The position numbers and the translations under genes are program-made. Positions 6,415 through 7,574 of a stretch of 7,574 nucleotides of DNA are shown in pieces. How positions within the stretch are numbered: position 1 is the stretch's first letter; the number at the start of each line of letters is the position of its first letter. Source of the DNA: Planctomycetales bacterium (lineage in GTDB: Bacteria > Planctomycetota > Planctomycetia > Gemmatales > Gemmataceae); NCBI GenBank assembly GCA_020054355.1, contig JAGVLI010000087.1, positions 1-7,574 of the forward strand. The letters are read 5' to 3'. A model generated the notes under the pieces. The model was not told the origin of the DNA and did no database searches. It saw nothing but the letters and a program-made list of their open reading frames with translations.

Positions 6415-7140
6415 ATGCCGTTACGCGACCACTTCCATGCGCCCCTGCCTCTTCGTCGGCAATGGAGCGGTTTTCACAGCGCCTGGGCGAACGCCATCAC
6501 CGGGGCATTGAACCGGGTGCTGCCCCCGCGCTTCCACGCGGGACCGCATATCCAGCTTGGCGCTCGCGTCGAAATCGATGTTGCCATGTTGGAGGATCCC
6601 AGCAATCTCGAACGCTGGGAAGGCGGTGTCGCGACGATTGCCTGGGCTCCTCCCAAGCCGCCGCAGACTTTTCAGGTGGACTTCACCAATCTCGACGTTT
6701 TCGAGATCCGGGTCGTCTACGTGGAAGGCGGAGTGCAGTTGGTATCGGCCATTGAATTGCTCAGTCCGGCCAACAAGGATCGCGCCGGCCATCGCCGCGC
6801 GGTCGCCGCCAAGTGCGCGGCTTATTTGCAAGAGAATGTATCGGTCGTCATCGTCGATGTGGTCACGGAACGTCAGGCAAATCTCCACGCGGACATCATG
6901 CGCTTGCTCGAATTGAATGCCGATTCCGTCTGGGAATCGCCGACGCAGTTGTATGCCGTCGCTTATCGAACGGTCGGACAGGACGAAACCGCGCGACTCG
7001 AACTCTGGCCGGAGGTCCTGAGGCTTGGCGAGAAGTTGCCGACAATGCCGCTCTGGCTGGGGACCGACGTTTCGATGGCGCTGGACCTGGAGCAATCCTA
7101 CCAGGCCACTTGTGAAACCCTCCGGATCAATGGCGTCTAA
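6415..7140 (+). CDS. DUF4058-type protein
   Basis: A 241-residue soluble protein resembling the short planctomycete form of DUF4058. The N-terminus (MPLRDHF, then W-x2-FHSAWANAI) and the block LGARVEIDVA (48-57) are what I recall as typical. The C-terminal half has AIELLSPANKDRAGHRRAV (112-130) followed by an AAK-x2-AYL helix and the strand VSVVIVDVV (142-150). That arrangement looks like the core of a PD-(D/E)xK or Uma2-like nuclease fold, with E98, E114, K121 and D148 as candidate polar residues; this is inference, and no activity is established. There is no signal peptide or membrane helix, so it is cytoplasmic. The start ATG at 6415 has GGAG 8 bases upstream; the in-frame TTG at 6343 would lie within the hairpin and has no ribosome site. 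The gene converges on the malectin-like gene, with 2 bp between stops. Confidence 0.8.
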   Translation: MPLRDHFHAPLPLRRQWSGFHSAWANAITGALNRVLPPRFHAGPHIQLGARVEIDVAMLEDPSNLERWEGGVATIAWAPPKPPQTFQVDFTNLDVFEIRVVYVEGGVQLVSAIELLSPANKDRAGHRRAVAAKCAAYLQENVSVVIVDVVTERQANLHADIMRLLELNADSVWESPTQLYAVAYRTVGQDETARLELWPEVLRLGEKLPTMPLWLGTDVSMALDLEQSYQATCETLRINGV

Positions 7141-7142
7141 TC

Positions 7143-7574
7143 TCACCACCCCTCGGCCACGATCTCGATGCCGCACAGCACCGGCACGCTGTTCGGCGCG
7201 CAAGCCGACGGCGTCAGGCTCACTTTCAGCTCCTGCGTCACCCGGATGCCGCGAAACTCCTTGACGATGGCCCGCCGCTGGACGCCCGCTTCCCGGCTGA
7301 CATCGAACTCGCTCAGCACCGGCCGGCCTTGCAGGGCCACATCGAAGACGCGCTCGCCCGCCGGCAGTCCGTCCGGTTCGACAAAGTGCAAGCGGACCGT
7401 GTAGCGGCGCGGCGCCGCCAGTGCATCGCCCAAGGTGACGACGGCCGAGGTCAAACCCTTGACTCCCGACGCGCCGACCCAGGTCCGCTCGCCGTGTTCG
7501 AGCCACGAGGCATGCCGGCGAAAGACTTCCGGATTGCCCGGCACGGTCGTGACGGGCAGACGATAGGACGCGCC
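7143..7574 (-). CDS. C-terminal part of a protein ending in a malectin-like domain (gene continues past the window)
   Basis: The last 143 residues of a larger protein; the frame is open to the window edge and reads GASYRLPVTTVPGNPEVF at the break, so the true start lies outside. The segment has a malectin or di-glucose-binding-like pattern: RRHASWLEHGERTWVGASGV, then RRYTVRLHFVEPD, AGERVFDVALQGRPVL, FDVSREAG, and a closing strand pair LKVSLTP / PVLCGIEIVAEGW. The 'YTVRLHF-E' and 'G-R-FDV-LQG' motifs are the family hallmarks. Such domains bind carbohydrate or serve as beta-sandwich spacers at the ends of large secreted planctomycete proteins. A GTG at 7544 could be mistaken for a start, but it sits in the middle of the domain with continuous coding sequence upstream. 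Confidence 0.75.
   Translation of the reverse strand, partial: GASYRLPVTTVPGNPEVFRRHASWLEHGERTWVGASGVKGLTSAVVTLGDALAAPRRYTVRLHFVEPDGLPAGERVFDVALQGRPVLSEFDVSREAGVQRRAIVKEFRGIRVTQELKVSLTPSACAPNSVPVLCGIEIVAEGW

Noticed and set aside
6421..7506. A 361-codon open frame on the minus strand opposite the DUF4058-type gene
   Set aside because: It is rich in R, G and A with no domain sense. The plus-strand frame has recognisable motifs and a ribosome site. This is a typical GC-rich antisense frame.

Overview
The window is GC-rich and almost fully coding. It carries gene types typical of the Planctomycetota, most likely a Gemmata-like lineage. The strongest marker is a long secreted protein with a 'PVC-type' dehydrogenase propeller, a HEAT-like middle and a C-terminal CxxCH cytochrome domain. 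A twin-arginine-tagged sugar-acid dehydratase, a DUF4058-type protein and a malectin-like C-terminus fit the same assignment. The taxonomic call is inference from protein families, not from a marker gene.

Left part (31-4673, minus strand). Reading right to left: a 950-residue secreted propeller/HEAT/cytochrome c protein, then 26 bp later a 397-residue dehydratase of the mandelate racemase/enolase superfamily with a complete D-galactonate-dehydratase-like active site, then 96 bp later a small secreted protein of unknown function. The first two look like one transcript. They could work as consecutive steps, with an outside-facing sugar oxidation feeding an aldonate dehydration. The small gene has its own perfect TATAAT box lying inside a dyad symmetry, so it may be controlled separately.

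Middle part (4796-6303, plus strand). This set is divergent from the left cluster across about 120 bp. It is a tight three-gene operon: an EamA/DMT ten-helix transporter, a 70-residue four-cysteine protein, and a one-helix membrane protein with a glutamine/glutamate-rich coiled coil. Spacings are +4 bp and -11 bp.

Right part (6304-7574). A 111-bp gap holds a perfect 6-bp hairpin and a TAGAAT box. It is followed by a DUF4058-type protein (plus strand), which converges with only 2 bp to spare on the 3' end of a minus-strand gene that runs off the window and ends in a malectin-like domain.

No tRNA, rRNA, CRISPR array, insertion sequence or attachment site was seen. The nearest thing to a new system is the predicted periplasmic sugar oxidation/dehydration pair and the uncharacterised transporter/Cys4/coiled-coil operon.
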